Shown: positions 51,953-61,620, numbered from the stretch's first letter. The stretch is 64,000 nucleotides of DNA from Alphaproteobacteria bacterium (GCA_009929265.1 SAAU01000007.1:17071-81070), one strand, 5' to 3'. Notes: a model not told the origin generated them from the letters alone. Numbers and translations are program-made.

Positions 51953-51973
51953 CTTTTGTCGTGTTAACAAAAC

Positions 51974-52507
51974 TTATTTCATTGTTAAAACAAGAGCTGC
52001 TGTCACACCATCTGTATCTACACATGTGCTGATTGAAGAAGAACTTCCGTCAGCAGGTTGAGCTGTAGTTGTACCGTCATTGATTGAAGCTGCAGCTGTT
52101 CCGATGTAAGCATCGTTACCCCAGTTCAAAGAAGCAATACGACGGCAAAGTTCAACTGGAATGTTTGTGAATGTCAAATTGAAGAATGATTTATCTGTAT
52201 TTCCTGCGATGGCAACAGAAGCTGCGCCAGATAACCCTTTTAATTGAGTATTTAAATCATCGCCTTTACCAGTTTCAATTGCTTTGATGCTGGTTGCAAT
52301 TGTAGTCACATTTGTGTAGTCACCACTTGGAATATTTGTCCGAACATTAACCAATGCTAATTGCAATTCATCAATAACTCTGTTTGTTTTAACTCTATTC
52401 ATAGCCATGTTATACCCAGCAAGACCACCGACGGAGAGCACCCCAACAATAGCCAAAACGCCAAGCATTTCAATCATTGAACGTCCTTGTTCATTTGTAT
52501 GTCTCAT
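51974..52507 (-). CDS. pilS: Type IV pilin-like protein (probable major pilin)
   Basis: A 177-residue prepilin. The basic leader MRHTNEQG is followed by RSMIEMLGVLAIVGVLSVGG: Gly at -1, Glu at +5 and a long hydrophobic helix, but Arg instead of Phe at +1. The mature part is Thr/Ser/Ala-rich with cysteines in VELCRRIASLNWG and ISTCVDTDG, which could form the C-terminal disulphide loop of type IVb pilins. Its place right after pilR and before a strong terminator matches PilS of IncI plasmids and suggests high expression. Confidence 0.88.
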   Translation of the reverse strand: MRHTNEQGRSMIEMLGVLAIVGVLSVGGLAGYNMAMNRVKTNRVIDELQLALVNVRTNIPSGDYTNVTTIATSIKAIETGKGDDLNTQLKGLSGAASVAIAGNTDKSFFNLTFTNIPVELCRRIASLNWGNDAYIGTAAASINDGTTTAQPADGSSSSISTCVDTDGVTAALVLTMK

Positions 52508-52566
52508 TTTTCTTCCTTTCTTGTTGTTGTTAATACTACCGGTCTTTCTCCGGCTCTTTCGTCAAT

Positions 52567-53154
52567 TTACACAGCCTCTTTTGTATAACCGGTAAATCTG
52601 AACCGAAACTTTTTATAGTTTTCGCTTTGGCATTTTGTATCAATATAATTGATTTGCTCCACACTCAAAGCGTCCGCTGAAATTTTTGAATCCAAAGTCA
52701 ACCACGTTGGCGTTGAAAACACATATGGGTCGGCGTCTACATCGTCAATAATTCCGATTTGTTCCACCCCTTCTGAAGCCCATTCCTTCATTGCCAATCC
52801 TTTACACAGGCTGGCAGGAACCCCAGAGATTGTAATATAATAGCTAGAAATGGGTTTGTCTGTTGTGCCATATCCTAAATCAATTGATTTTTGAACAGAT
52901 GCCAATTTATCCAAAGCCCCTTCCGGAATAACCATAGACTCCATATCGCTATAGCCCACCATATCATAAGATTTCAAATATTCGGCCGCCAAAACAACCC
53001 CTTCTTGAACTCGATTGATTCGAAGTTTTGTCATAGCAAGCATATATCCACCGATAGATCCAACAGATAAAATCCCAACAATCGCAAGCACCCCGATCAT
53101 TTCAATCATGGAACGACCTTTTTGAATTTCCTTTAGTGCCTTTCTCTTTTTCAT
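52567..53154 (-). CDS. Type IV pilin-like protein (first of three)
   Basis: A 195-residue prepilin-like protein. The leader MKKRKALKEIQKG is followed by RSMIEMIGVLAIVGILSVGS, with Glu at +5 and Arg at +1. Cysteines lie in ASLCKGLAM and DTKCQSENY. It shares the V-x-x-x-LC-x-x-x-A motif with both downstream pilins but is otherwise diverged. It may be a minor or priming pilin. It lies 94 bp after pilR in the same direction. Confidence 0.85.
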   Translation of the reverse strand: MKKRKALKEIQKGRSMIEMIGVLAIVGILSVGSIGGYMLAMTKLRINRVQEGVVLAAEYLKSYDMVGYSDMESMVIPEGALDKLASVQKSIDLGYGTTDKPISSYYITISGVPASLCKGLAMKEWASEGVEQIGIIDDVDADPYVFSTPTWLTLDSKISADALSVEQINYIDTKCQSENYKKFRFRFTGYTKEAV

Positions 53155-53248
53155 TTAGACCCCCGTTGTTCGTTTCTTTAAGTAGAGCAAGTTTTTCAAG
53201 CTCTTTCAATCCTCTTTTTAGTTATAATTTTATAACTAAAGGCATAGA

Positions 53249-54391
53249 TTAGCCGCCCATCGTCTTGGTTAACTGGTTCTGCATGTCGAATGTGCCCAAA
53301 ACAACCCAAGCAATAACAAGCGAAACCCCCAAAATAGCGATCGTATTCAAAATTTCGGCCCGAGACCCAATCGTCATAATACTATCTTCTAACCAGGTAT
53401 TCGCGAGCTGATCTAGAGCATCCTGGAAATTATCCAATTCGGAATAAATCCGCAAATCACCAACGATTTCTTTATCTGGGAAATTTAAGCCCGTTTTCAT
53501 AAGAGCTTCTCCCAAGTTATCCCCATTATTGATATACACAAGTGCTTTATCGATTCGATAGAGAAGATACGGACTAGCATCCTCTTTCAATGAACGCAAA
53601 GCCTTTGAAACCGGTGTTCCTGCCCGAACCAAAGCGGACAAAGCCAAAAGCCAACTGACGCCAACAAAAATCCGATAAATCGAATACGGTGGATAGCTAT
53701 CTACTTTAGCCCGTGAAGGCCCTTTCCACCGTGGAAGTGTTATCCCAATTAAAACAAAAAGAATAGGTAAAAAGGAGAACATAATCGTTTGATTATCTTG
53801 CACCCAATCGGATAAATCTACCAAAGTTTCTGCTTGTCCCCGCCATTTTAACCCTGGCGCAGCATTGGCCATAGGAGGCACCATGTATTTCCCAACAGCC
53901 CAAATAATAACAACCGTTAAAAACATCAAAAACATAGGATACGCCAAAGCCCCCACCAAAGGAGCCTTCATTTTAGAAACCCCTTCAACAACCTTAATCA
54001 AGTTATCTAAGGCAATTTCAAGTTGCGCCACGTCCCCAACGGAAAGCATCAACAATTCTGAAGAAGGGGCCCAGCCCTTCATCGCTTGAGAAAAAGAATC
54101 CCCGTTTTGTAAAGATCTAGACCAGTGAGCAATTGCAATAGCCAAAGGTTCGGTCGCCTTTTTTCCATCATCAGATGCGATAGCGTAAAGCCGTTCTAAG
54201 GCATCCATCATAGAAAATCGGTTTTTTAACAAAGAAGAAAGCTTATGATAAATCTTCAAACGCCCCTTCCCATCCAAACGAACAAGAATAAGAGCATAAT
54301 ACTTCTCTGCTTTTCCTAAAGACTTAATTGCCTTTTGTAAAGCAGGGCTTTTAACCTTAACCTCTTCTTTCTTTTTTGCTGCTTGAACCAT
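53249..54391 (-). CDS. pilR: Pilus inner-membrane platform protein (PilR/GspF family)
   Basis: Polytopic platform protein of the type II secretion F family that couples the assembly ATPase to pilin extraction. It has 380 residues with two GspF-type domains (about 55-170 and 265-370) and helices at about 150-170, 205-225 and 350-370. SRSLQNGDSFSQAMKGWAP and NNGDNLGEALMKTG are the family GxxLxxAL-like segments. Place and size match PilR of the IncI thin pilus and BfpE-like proteins. It follows the ATPase gene at 17 bp. Confidence 0.88.
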   Translation of the reverse strand: MVQAAKKKEEVKVKSPALQKAIKSLGKAEKYYALILVRLDGKGRLKIYHKLSSLLKNRFSMMDALERLYAIASDDGKKATEPLAIAIAHWSRSLQNGDSFSQAMKGWAPSSELLMLSVGDVAQLEIALDNLIKVVEGVSKMKAPLVGALAYPMFLMFLTVVIIWAVGKYMVPPMANAAPGLKWRGQAETLVDLSDWVQDNQTIMFSFLPILFVLIGITLPRWKGPSRAKVDSYPPYSIYRIFVGVSWLLALSALVRAGTPVSKALRSLKEDASPYLLYRIDKALVYINNGDNLGEALMKTGLNFPDKEIVGDLRIYSELDNFQDALDQLANTWLEDSIMTIGSRAEILNTIAILGVSLVIAWVVLGTFDMQNQLTKTMGG

Positions 54392-54408
54392 TTTATTTTC
54401 CTCTTTTC

Positions 54409-56088
54409 CTAATAAACAGGCCGTTCATCCAATAACCCACACCAACGTTCAACTTCCTCGGCATCAACAATCCCTTTCATCAGCCGCTCAAGAGCACAGT
54501 CCTTCAAAGTTCTTCCCCCAAGGTCACCCGTCCAATAATCAATTGCTTTTTTATTTTCGCCTTTTCCCATTAAATGAAGGAAAGTGGCATCAGGGACCAA
54601 AAGCTCTCCAATAGATGTCCGACCTTTTACCCCTTTAAAATCACAGTAAGGGCACCCCGGACCTCTTAAATAGCTTTGTTCCATTCCAAAGTCACCCAAA
54701 GCACTCTTCAAACGTTGCACAACAGGCAAATCTAACCGCTTTGAAACAGGGACACGACATTTTGGACACACGCGTCTAAACAAACGCTGAGCTAATAACC
54801 CTTTAATCAATTCAGGATCCAAAAGCTTAAAATGCTCAACTCCCATATCTCTTAACCGCAAAAGCGTTGCTGGCGCAGAGTTAGCGTGAAGCGTTGTCCA
54901 CACACCATGCCCAGATAAAGCGCCCTTAAAAGCTAAGTTCGCAGCAGACAAGGTCCGAATTTCACCAATCATCAACATATCAGGGTCAGACCGCAAGGAA
55001 GCTGCCAAAGCCTTTGTAAACTCTCTATCCTTCAACTCTTCAGTTGGGGCGTTTGTCACAGGCATCTGACGGGCGCCAGGAATTGGGTATTCAGGAGGAT
55101 CCTCAACAGTAATTAAGTTAATTTCATAGTTTCTTTCCTTCAACATACTAATCATATTCCGTTGAAGGGTTGTTGATTTTCCAGACCCCGTTGGCCCCGA
55201 AACAATCACAATGCCGACTGGAACAGCCCGCAATCTTTCAAAAATTTTAGCTTCAGTATCTGTATAACCTAAAGAATGCAAATCCCCTGCATTGGCTGTA
55301 TCTTCATCTGCATAAAGCAACCGCAAAACCACATACCGAGACCCAAACGCAATCGGGTTAAATTGAAGACGAATCCCCAAAACATTTCGCGGAAGCATTA
55401 ACTTCCCATGCGACCCTCTTAATGGTGTTTTCCCAAGTTTTTGCGCAGCCTGATATTCGTTTTGAGAATAGTTTGCATCCGAAATATCAGAAGAGGCAAA
55501 AATAGCCCGAACAAAAGATTCTCCCCAAGTCTTGTCGTATTCCATTTCTGTTTGCATCAACCCATTTGTTCTAAACATAATGGATGTATGATCTGCCACA
55601 ACAATATGAATATCAGAAACGTGTTTTGCCGAGGCCTTTGCAACAATTGTGACAAATTCCTTCTGCATCTTCACTTGATCAAGTTCAGAAGCCGATATAA
55701 AGGTATCTGGATTGTTATTCTGCTTGGCTTGTTTATAAATCAAGTTAATCACAGCCATTGGCACATATTCAGGTGAATTTACCTTTAGATGTCTTTTCCT
55801 TGCCAACACTTCAAAGTTTAAGACTCGACCATCAAATTTATACGACTCGCAAACGAAAAATTTTCCATCAGAAAACAGCGCAATTAAATTACGCATTTCT
55901 TCTTTAACAGGCAAAACTCCGTCTGACGTTGTCACACAAACAACATCATTTTCAAAAAGCTTAGCCACTTCAGGAAGGGCATAGTCTTTTGGTAAAACAA
56001 CGTTTTTTTCAGAATCATCTTTAGGGGAAGTTTTTTGAGCTACTTCCCCTGTGTTTAAAGATTTTTTTTTAATTTCAGATTCTGGCAT
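54409..56088 (-). CDS. pilQ: Type IVb pilus assembly ATPase (PilQ/GspE family)
   Basis: Hexameric secretion ATPase (559 residues) that powers pilus polymerisation. Walker A is GPTGSGKST (298-306), the Asp box is LITVEDPPEYP, Walker B is DPDMLMIGEIR and the His box is GHGVWTTLHANSAP. A tetracysteine zinc motif (CPKC, CPYC) lies near the C-terminus, as in PilB/GspE. The name follows IncI nomenclature, where PilQ is the ATPase and not the secretin. It is flanked by pilP and pilR in the IncI order. Confidence 0.92.
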   Translation of the reverse strand: MPESEIKKKSLNTGEVAQKTSPKDDSEKNVVLPKDYALPEVAKLFENDVVCVTTSDGVLPVKEEMRNLIALFSDGKFFVCESYKFDGRVLNFEVLARKRHLKVNSPEYVPMAVINLIYKQAKQNNNPDTFISASELDQVKMQKEFVTIVAKASAKHVSDIHIVVADHTSIMFRTNGLMQTEMEYDKTWGESFVRAIFASSDISDANYSQNEYQAAQKLGKTPLRGSHGKLMLPRNVLGIRLQFNPIAFGSRYVVLRLLYADEDTANAGDLHSLGYTDTEAKIFERLRAVPVGIVIVSGPTGSGKSTTLQRNMISMLKERNYEINLITVEDPPEYPIPGARQMPVTNAPTEELKDREFTKALAASLRSDPDMLMIGEIRTLSAANLAFKGALSGHGVWTTLHANSAPATLLRLRDMGVEHFKLLDPELIKGLLAQRLFRRVCPKCRVPVSKRLDLPVVQRLKSALGDFGMEQSYLRGPGCPYCDFKGVKGRTSIGELLVPDATFLHLMGKGENKKAIDYWTGDLGGRTLKDCALERLMKGIVDAEEVERWCGLLDERPVY

Positions 56089-56114
56089 TTTTCTCTTTCT
56101 CTACCTTGTTTTGT

Positions 56115-57584
56115 TTAAGGGAAAGAAATTGCTCTAGGTCCTCGAGCCCCTTTAAATGAGGGGGTTGAAGAGTCTGTTGCTTTTTCTTTCGCTGTATCGT
56201 CTTCATCATCCCCAGGAAGGAAAACCCCTACGCCAAGAATTTCTTGTTCTCCATCTAATTCAACAACAATATTATCCTTTGAAATAGATTTTACAGTATG
56301 TCCTGTTAATAAATGAGATCCTTTTTTAACCAAGAAGGAAGGCCCTTTTTCATTGATTGAAGAAAGACGTGCCATCAAAGATCCGCCAGTTCCCTTAATT
56401 TCCGTCACACGGTAAATATGGGCAACCTTTGTTTTTTCTTTCTTTTTAGGGGCAGTTTGAGCCGCCGCAACAGGTGAATTAGAGCTATGAACCTCAATCC
56501 CTGTTGTTGGATCTACAGCGATTCCTCTTCCTAAAAGCATTTCTTCTTTTTTCTTACGGGCTTCTTCTTCAGCTTTTGCCTGTCTTTTTCTTTCAGCTTC
56601 TTCAATTTCTCTTTTTTTACGAGCTTCTTCTTCAATCTTTTTCTTACGTTCGTCTTCTAAACGTTTCAATTCAGCTTCTCTGCGAAGTTGTTGTTTGCGA
56701 AGTTCTGCTTCTTCTGATTGCTTTGTTAAAAGCTCAATTTCTTTCTCTTTTTTCAAGATACTTTGTTTTTGATCTTCTTGTTTTTGAAGCCATTCAACTC
56801 TATCTCTAACCACTTTTTCCCGAGTCTCAATTTCTTTCAAACGAGCTTGACGGAATTCAGCTTTTAATTTTTCCAAATCTAATTTTAGCTTTTCTTTCTT
56901 CATTTGAAGATTTAAGAAAGCGTTTCCTCTTTCTAAATCAGCCATCTCTTGGAAAACTTCTTTATTGATACGACCCAATAATTTCTCAGCAGGAGGGGCT
57001 TGAGCTGGTAAATCTGTTTGAATAGGGGCTGGTTCCAATTCTTTTGTTTGCGAAATTAAAGGAAGTTCAACCTCTTGGCCTAAAGACGTGGAAGAAAAAT
57101 CTTCTGTCACTTCAGGAGCCACTTTTTCATCCGCTTCAGGAGCTACGGGAGCCTCTTTTGTTGCAGGAGAATCTTCTTTTACTTCTTCCTCAACAAGAGC
57201 ATCTGGTGCGTCAGAAGAATTAACGGCCTCTGGAATATCTTCATCTAAATTCAAAGAATTTTCTTCAATTTTAACAGAAGCATCTTCCGTTGCAGGTAAA
57301 ACTTCTATTTTATTGATTTCTTCTTCGCTTTTAGCGGATTCCTCTTCTAAAACAGGATCCACAGCAGGGACCAAAGCTTCTGTTTTTGTTTCAGAATCTT
57401 GCATTTCAGGAGCTTGTTGATCTTTTTCTATTTTAACAACCTTATTTTCTGCCATTGGGGTGGCAACTTTTTTCGCCTCAACTTTACCTCCAAGAAGGCT
57501 AACCTCTTGAGCATTCACCGTTGACACGCAAACCGTTAAAGCAATGGCCGAAACCATCGTCATCGATATAATCTTATTTTTCAT
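56115..57584 (-). CDS. pilP: Pilus accessory protein, PilP-like, with long coiled coil
   Basis: A 489-residue exported protein. A signal peptide (MKNKIISMTMVSAIALTVCVSTVNA) is followed by an acidic, low-complexity region (about 25-200), a long Lys/Glu/Arg coiled coil (about 210-360), and a C-terminal beta domain (IYRVTEIKGTGGSLMARLSSI, VKKGSHLLTGHTVKSISKDNIVVEL) resembling the PilP/GspC-HR-type domain of IncI PilP. The frame opens at 57635, but the ATG at 57584 has GAGGGG upstream and overlaps pilO. The position between pilO and pilQ fits PilP. The enlarged acidic/coiled region is unusual. Confidence 0.78.
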   Translation of the reverse strand: MKNKIISMTMVSAIALTVCVSTVNAQEVSLLGGKVEAKKVATPMAENKVVKIEKDQQAPEMQDSETKTEALVPAVDPVLEEESAKSEEEINKIEVLPATEDASVKIEENSLNLDEDIPEAVNSSDAPDALVEEEVKEDSPATKEAPVAPEADEKVAPEVTEDFSSTSLGQEVELPLISQTKELEPAPIQTDLPAQAPPAEKLLGRINKEVFQEMADLERGNAFLNLQMKKEKLKLDLEKLKAEFRQARLKEIETREKVVRDRVEWLQKQEDQKQSILKKEKEIELLTKQSEEAELRKQQLRREAELKRLEDERKKKIEEEARKKREIEEAERKRQAKAEEEARKKKEEMLLGRGIAVDPTTGIEVHSSNSPVAAAQTAPKKKEKTKVAHIYRVTEIKGTGGSLMARLSSINEKGPSFLVKKGSHLLTGHTVKSISKDNIVVELDGEQEILGVGVFLPGDDEDDTAKEKATDSSTPSFKGARGPRAISFP

Positions 57585-58902
57585 AGATACGCCCCTCATA
57601 TTTCCATTTATTGTTTCCTTTTGGCCTATATTCAATCTTATCTAGATCCAGTCCTTTAAATTTCTCAAAGAATGTTGACCATTCAAGAGGATTATAGTCT
57701 GATTCAAAGGCAAAAGTAAGATAGTTTATTTTCTTTGGTTTTGATTTACTTCCCGCATTCATCTCTTTTTCTGTAATGCGAATCGTGCTTCCAATGGCTT
57801 GGAAAATATCAATCAAGTTTTCTTTTACTTCTGTTAAAGGCCGATTAGGTTCTGATTTTAATCGTCTTAAATCCGAAAAGGAAACAAATCCTTCAGCTTC
57901 TTTCCCAGAATCTTTAATGTTAAGCGTGACGGCTTCCAAATTATATTGTTGAATAGAGCTTCTAAGCCAAGCAATCCGGCCTCCTGTAGGCCAAGAATTC
58001 GACCATTCAATCGTCACATCGCCTTGTGTACAAACAGTTCTATCCATTTTCCAAGCAGGAACCGTCATCGCAGAAATTTGATACACATAATCCCAACATC
58101 TTTTCAATGTATCAGGGACATAAACCATATTTTCCCATGGCATAGGGATTAAAACTTCTGGTTTTACCGCCGCGACAGGACGAACAGGACGCCTTGGACG
58201 ACGCATTTCCCTTGAAAGATCATCTTCTGACCATAAAGACATAATAAATTGAACAACTAAAATAGCCACAATAAATAAAGCAATCCCCATTCCAATGAGA
58301 ACTTTTTTATTTAACGCAGAAGAAAGACGAACCAAACGGACTTGAGAAGAGTTTTTTAAAACCTGAGAAAGTGCAATTTCTTGCGTTCCTTCTATTCCCC
58401 ATTCTGATGGAGCAATTTTCCGGCCCCAATCTGGAACAGCCATCATGGCATAAAAGGCTTTTTTAGCATCCTCTTCATTTAGATAAAGGACATCTTCTTC
58501 AGATAAAATAACATCATTCCGAATGGCAATAAACCACCATCCTTCTTTAACCTTAAATACCCCAACGAAAGAAGATTTATCAGAAAAAGCATCTGCAACC
58601 GAAACAGCAACAGCAATTTGACCTTCATGATGGCCTTCTGTTGTTTTTGCAATCCCGTATTGATAAGTCCCTGATTGACGAATACAGTAAAGGTCGGCGC
58701 CATCTTCTTGAGATGCCGTTTCTCTTATTTCTTGAATCGGATCATCTGGATCTTGAAGAGGCTGCCAAAACAAACTGACTGCATAAACAACCCCATCAAC
58801 AACAATTGTCGATCCTGTAGGAACTTGACCTTCTTCTTGAAAATCCTCTCCCTCATTTGGATTTTCAACTGTCTCCTTTTCTATTTTCGATTCATCAACC
58901 AC
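57574..58902 (-). CDS. pilO: PilO-like type IVb pilus biogenesis protein
   Basis: A 442-residue bitopic membrane protein. The cytoplasmic N-terminal region (about 1-200) contains VYAVSLFWQPLQDP and YQYGIAKTTEGHHEG, typical of the PilO2/IncI PilO family. One transmembrane helix lies at about 204-228. An Arg/Pro-rich stretch (RRPRRPVRPV) and a periplasmic domain ending near the PilP start follow. It probably forms the inner-membrane ring that links the secretin to the ATPase. It lies between pilN and pilP in the IncI order. Confidence 0.85.
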   Translation of the reverse strand: MVDESKIEKETVENPNEGEDFQEEGQVPTGSTIVVDGVVYAVSLFWQPLQDPDDPIQEIRETASQEDGADLYCIRQSGTYQYGIAKTTEGHHEGQIAVAVSVADAFSDKSSFVGVFKVKEGWWFIAIRNDVILSEEDVLYLNEEDAKKAFYAMMAVPDWGRKIAPSEWGIEGTQEIALSQVLKNSSQVRLVRLSSALNKKVLIGMGIALFIVAILVVQFIMSLWSEDDLSREMRRPRRPVRPVAAVKPEVLIPMPWENMVYVPDTLKRCWDYVYQISAMTVPAWKMDRTVCTQGDVTIEWSNSWPTGGRIAWLRSSIQQYNLEAVTLNIKDSGKEAEGFVSFSDLRRLKSEPNRPLTEVKENLIDIFQAIGSTIRITEKEMNAGSKSKPKKINYLTFAFESDYNPLEWSTFFEKFKGLDLDKIEYRPKGNNKWKYEGRIYEK

Positions 58903-58918
58903 AGATAAGCTCCTTAAC

Positions 58919-60586
58919 TTAATACGAATTCATTCTGCTTTCAGGAGAAAGCGGAGATTCCAAAACTTCAGGCGTCAACAAAACAACCAAAACATTTCTT
59001 TTGTCACTATTATAGGCTTTTCCTCCTAATAAGGACATTCTTGGTTGCCCAATACCTGCTGTTTCTAATTGATGTTGAACCTGTTCAAACCCTGTCAAGA
59101 CAAGAGTTGTCCCGGAGCGCATTGCAATTTCTTGAACAAAGCCTCTTGTTTGCGTCTTTGGAAGTTGAACAACAGAAGTTGAACTTTCACTTGCCTTTGC
59201 TTCCCCTCCATCGTCGTCTGAATCATCTGATGTTGCCGTATTTGTATCATCAGCATTCTTTGGATAACTTTCCAACGAAATCAAATCAGTCAAAGTCATT
59301 GTAAACAATAAAATCAAACGCCCATGGTCCAAAATACGAGGAAGAACTTCCATCGTAAATCCATAGTTTAAGGTATCCGTTGTTAATTCCAATGTTGTCG
59401 AAGCATCTGCCCCTGACCCTGTTGTTTCAACTTTTGTTTCCTTAACATAGTTTTCACTTGTTGCCACCTGAACAGGAGCCACTTTGTTATTTAAAGTTGT
59501 GACCGTTGTACTTGTCACCAAAGAGGTTTTTCCTTGTGCAGATAGAGCTTGAATAATTCCAGAGGACGTATTCAATTTTGAATTAGATCCAACTAAAGCC
59601 ATAGAAATCGTCCCAGAAGAAGAAGCGGCATCTCCTAATGTGAATGGACTGACCATACTTGCTGTTAGGTTATGAGCCCCTGCAAATACAGGACGTAAAT
59701 CCAACCCATATTGGTCTGTATTATTTAATGTGACTTGCAAAATCTTAACAGAGATAGCAACTTGTCGAGACATTTTTTCATTCAAATCTCTAACATATTG
59801 AGCCACTTTTCGAATCGTAAATGGAGGAGCCGTCACCGTCACTGTTCCAGTCACAGGACTGGTGCTTACGCTTCCGTTATCTCCAATTAACTGATTTAAG
59901 CCTGATTCAATATTTGCCCACAAAGCAAGGTTTGCACTGGAACTTAAACTACTTGTCGCAGCCCCTTGGCCTCCTTCACTTGTTGAAGCCCCTTGTAAAC
60001 TGGCCGACATTGTCGTTTCAACAGGCAAAGCATATAACGTGAACACGCGAGTTTCCATTGAATAGAAAGAGATTGTTCCGTTTTTATAACGCCACCAAAC
60101 CCCATGTTTTGTCGCAATTTGATTTAATAATCCGCTTAATTTACCAGCATATTCTAACGAAATAGCCTCTTTTGTTTCTTTCGTTTTAGAGGAAGACTTA
60201 TCATCTGTTTTTTTAATTTCCTCTAACCGAACAGGAATGCCCGTCAATAAAGTAATTTCATGAGCCAATTCAGCCAAATTCATTTGATCGGATAAAATCA
60301 ACGTAATCCCGTCTTTTTTCTCAAGCCATGCAGGAAGAGGATCCCCTTGTGTCATCTTCACACTGCTATCGCCCAACCAGATGTCGTTTTTGCTGACAAC
60401 CGTATCTAAAGTCATTGGCGATTGTGGAATTGGGGCTCTTTCTAAGTAAGATTCCGTTCTTTCGAGAGTTGTTTCAATTTCCTCAGATGTTTTTTCTGCA
60501 TACCGTGTACAAGAACTTAGTAAAAAACTAGAGCTAACAAGTAGAACGGCAACTGTTTTTAAATAATGTCTAATCTGCATTCTCAT
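58919..60586 (-). CDS. pilN: Secretin lipoprotein of the type IVb pilus (PilN/BfpB family)
   Basis: Outer-membrane channel subunit of 555 residues. A lipoprotein signal (LLSSC, Cys near residue 26) is followed by N-domains (MNLAELAHEITLLTGIPVRLEE, and VTVTAPPFTIRKVAQYVRDLNEKMSRQVAISVKI, the secretin N1-like fold) and a C-terminal secretin domain with VQLPKTQTRGFVQEIAMRSGTTLVLTGFEQ. The family ends near VLLTPEV. The start overlaps the pilL/tcpQ-like gene by 17 bp. It is the R64 PilN/BfpB type rather than the PilQ/GspD type. Confidence 0.92.
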   Translation of the reverse strand: MRMQIRHYLKTVAVLLVSSSFLLSSCTRYAEKTSEEIETTLERTESYLERAPIPQSPMTLDTVVSKNDIWLGDSSVKMTQGDPLPAWLEKKDGITLILSDQMNLAELAHEITLLTGIPVRLEEIKKTDDKSSSKTKETKEAISLEYAGKLSGLLNQIATKHGVWWRYKNGTISFYSMETRVFTLYALPVETTMSASLQGASTSEGGQGAATSSLSSSANLALWANIESGLNQLIGDNGSVSTSPVTGTVTVTAPPFTIRKVAQYVRDLNEKMSRQVAISVKILQVTLNNTDQYGLDLRPVFAGAHNLTASMVSPFTLGDAASSSGTISMALVGSNSKLNTSSGIIQALSAQGKTSLVTSTTVTTLNNKVAPVQVATSENYVKETKVETTGSGADASTTLELTTDTLNYGFTMEVLPRILDHGRLILLFTMTLTDLISLESYPKNADDTNTATSDDSDDDGGEAKASESSTSVVQLPKTQTRGFVQEIAMRSGTTLVLTGFEQVQHQLETAGIGQPRMSLLGGKAYNSDKRNVLVVLLTPEVLESPLSPESRMNSY

Positions 60587-61571
60587 CCTCCCGAGTGCTA
60601 ATTACGAGAACCTTATTCCCTTTATAAAATGTTCCAAGTGGAGCAGGTGTTGCCCTTGCAAAAGAACGTAGAAGAGCGGATGTCACATCGATAAAGCGAC
60701 CTCTGAAGACAGCGCCTGCCTCCAAAACATAATCTCTATCCATACTCCAAACAACACGCCATCCTGCAATATCGCCCCATTCTTGTAAAAGACCTTTTAA
60801 GGTTGCGCCTTCATAAGCGGTCCAATCTTCAACTGTATCTTTGTAAGAAGAACCTTTACGGCTTCTTGCTCTGACGCCCGCACCAAAAGCTGTCATTTCA
60901 TGAGTTTCTTCTTTAATTTTTTGAGCCAACGCTTTTCGTTCTTCTTCTCTTTTTGAAAGAGCGATATCTTCAAGCTTATCTTGTTCTTTTGAAAGTTTTT
61001 CTTGAACTTGAGATAACGCTTCCTTCTGAGCTTCAATTTCCTTTTGAATCTCATTTAACTCTTTTGTCTTATTTGTAAATTCTTTCTTTTGAGAAGATGA
61101 AATAACAGGAACTGCCGCTTTGACAGAAGCCACTTTTATCTTTGGTTTTTCAACTGGCATTGGAACCTTTTTAGAAACGACTTTCTTAGGTTCAACTGAT
61201 TTCTTGCTCGCCAATTTCTTTTGAGCTTTTCTTTCAGCTTTAAGTTTCTTCTCATCCAAAGCTAATTTCGATTTGGCATCTGATGGCGGAATAGACTTTG
61301 TTAAATCTTCCCCGCGTCTACCGCCTTTTTTCATTTGAACATCTTTTGGAGAACGCTCTGCAAATTTTGTAGAAGCTTTAACCGGAATAAGTCCAGCTTT
61401 TAACTTTGTTGGAGATTCCACAACAGCCTTCTCTTGAACGACAGGATCTTTCGTCTTTTGAACTGTTGATTTATCAATTCTTTTAAGAAACGGATTATTC
61501 GCACAGGCGGCAAGCCCCCCTGCTGCGATAATAATCCCAACGTAAGACAGATATTTTAATGTTTTTTTCAT
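60570..61571 (-). CDS. pilL: PilL/TcpQ-like pilus lipoprotein
   Basis: Predicted lipoprotein of 333 residues (lipobox GLAAC, Cys near residue 23). A Lys-rich linker and a coiled coil (about 160-220) are followed by a C-terminal TcpQ-like domain (about 240-330: LKGLLQEWGDIAGWRVVWSM, VFRGRFIDVTSALLRSF, FYKGNKVLVIS). In TcpQ/PilL systems this domain docks onto the secretin and helps it localise. It is the first gene after the promoter and palindrome at 61.6 kb. It overlaps pilN. Confidence 0.85.
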   Translation of the reverse strand: MKKTLKYLSYVGIIIAAGGLAACANNPFLKRIDKSTVQKTKDPVVQEKAVVESPTKLKAGLIPVKASTKFAERSPKDVQMKKGGRRGEDLTKSIPPSDAKSKLALDEKKLKAERKAQKKLASKKSVEPKKVVSKKVPMPVEKPKIKVASVKAAVPVISSSQKKEFTNKTKELNEIQKEIEAQKEALSQVQEKLSKEQDKLEDIALSKREEERKALAQKIKEETHEMTAFGAGVRARSRKGSSYKDTVEDWTAYEGATLKGLLQEWGDIAGWRVVWSMDRDYVLEAGAVFRGRFIDVTSALLRSFARATPAPLGTFYKGNKVLVISTREDENAD

Positions 61572-61592
61572 TAGGATTTCTCCAAAATTTAG

Positions 61593-61608
61593 TTAAAGTG
61601 CACTTTAA
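61593..61608. promoter_or_regulatory. Perfect 16-bp palindrome, candidate operator of the pilus operon
   Basis: TTAAAGTGCACTTTAA is identical to its reverse complement. It lies 13 bp past the -10 box and 22 bp before the pilL-like start, so a bound repressor would block transcription just after initiation. Confidence 0.55.
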
Positions 61609-61620
61609 AATTATACTATT

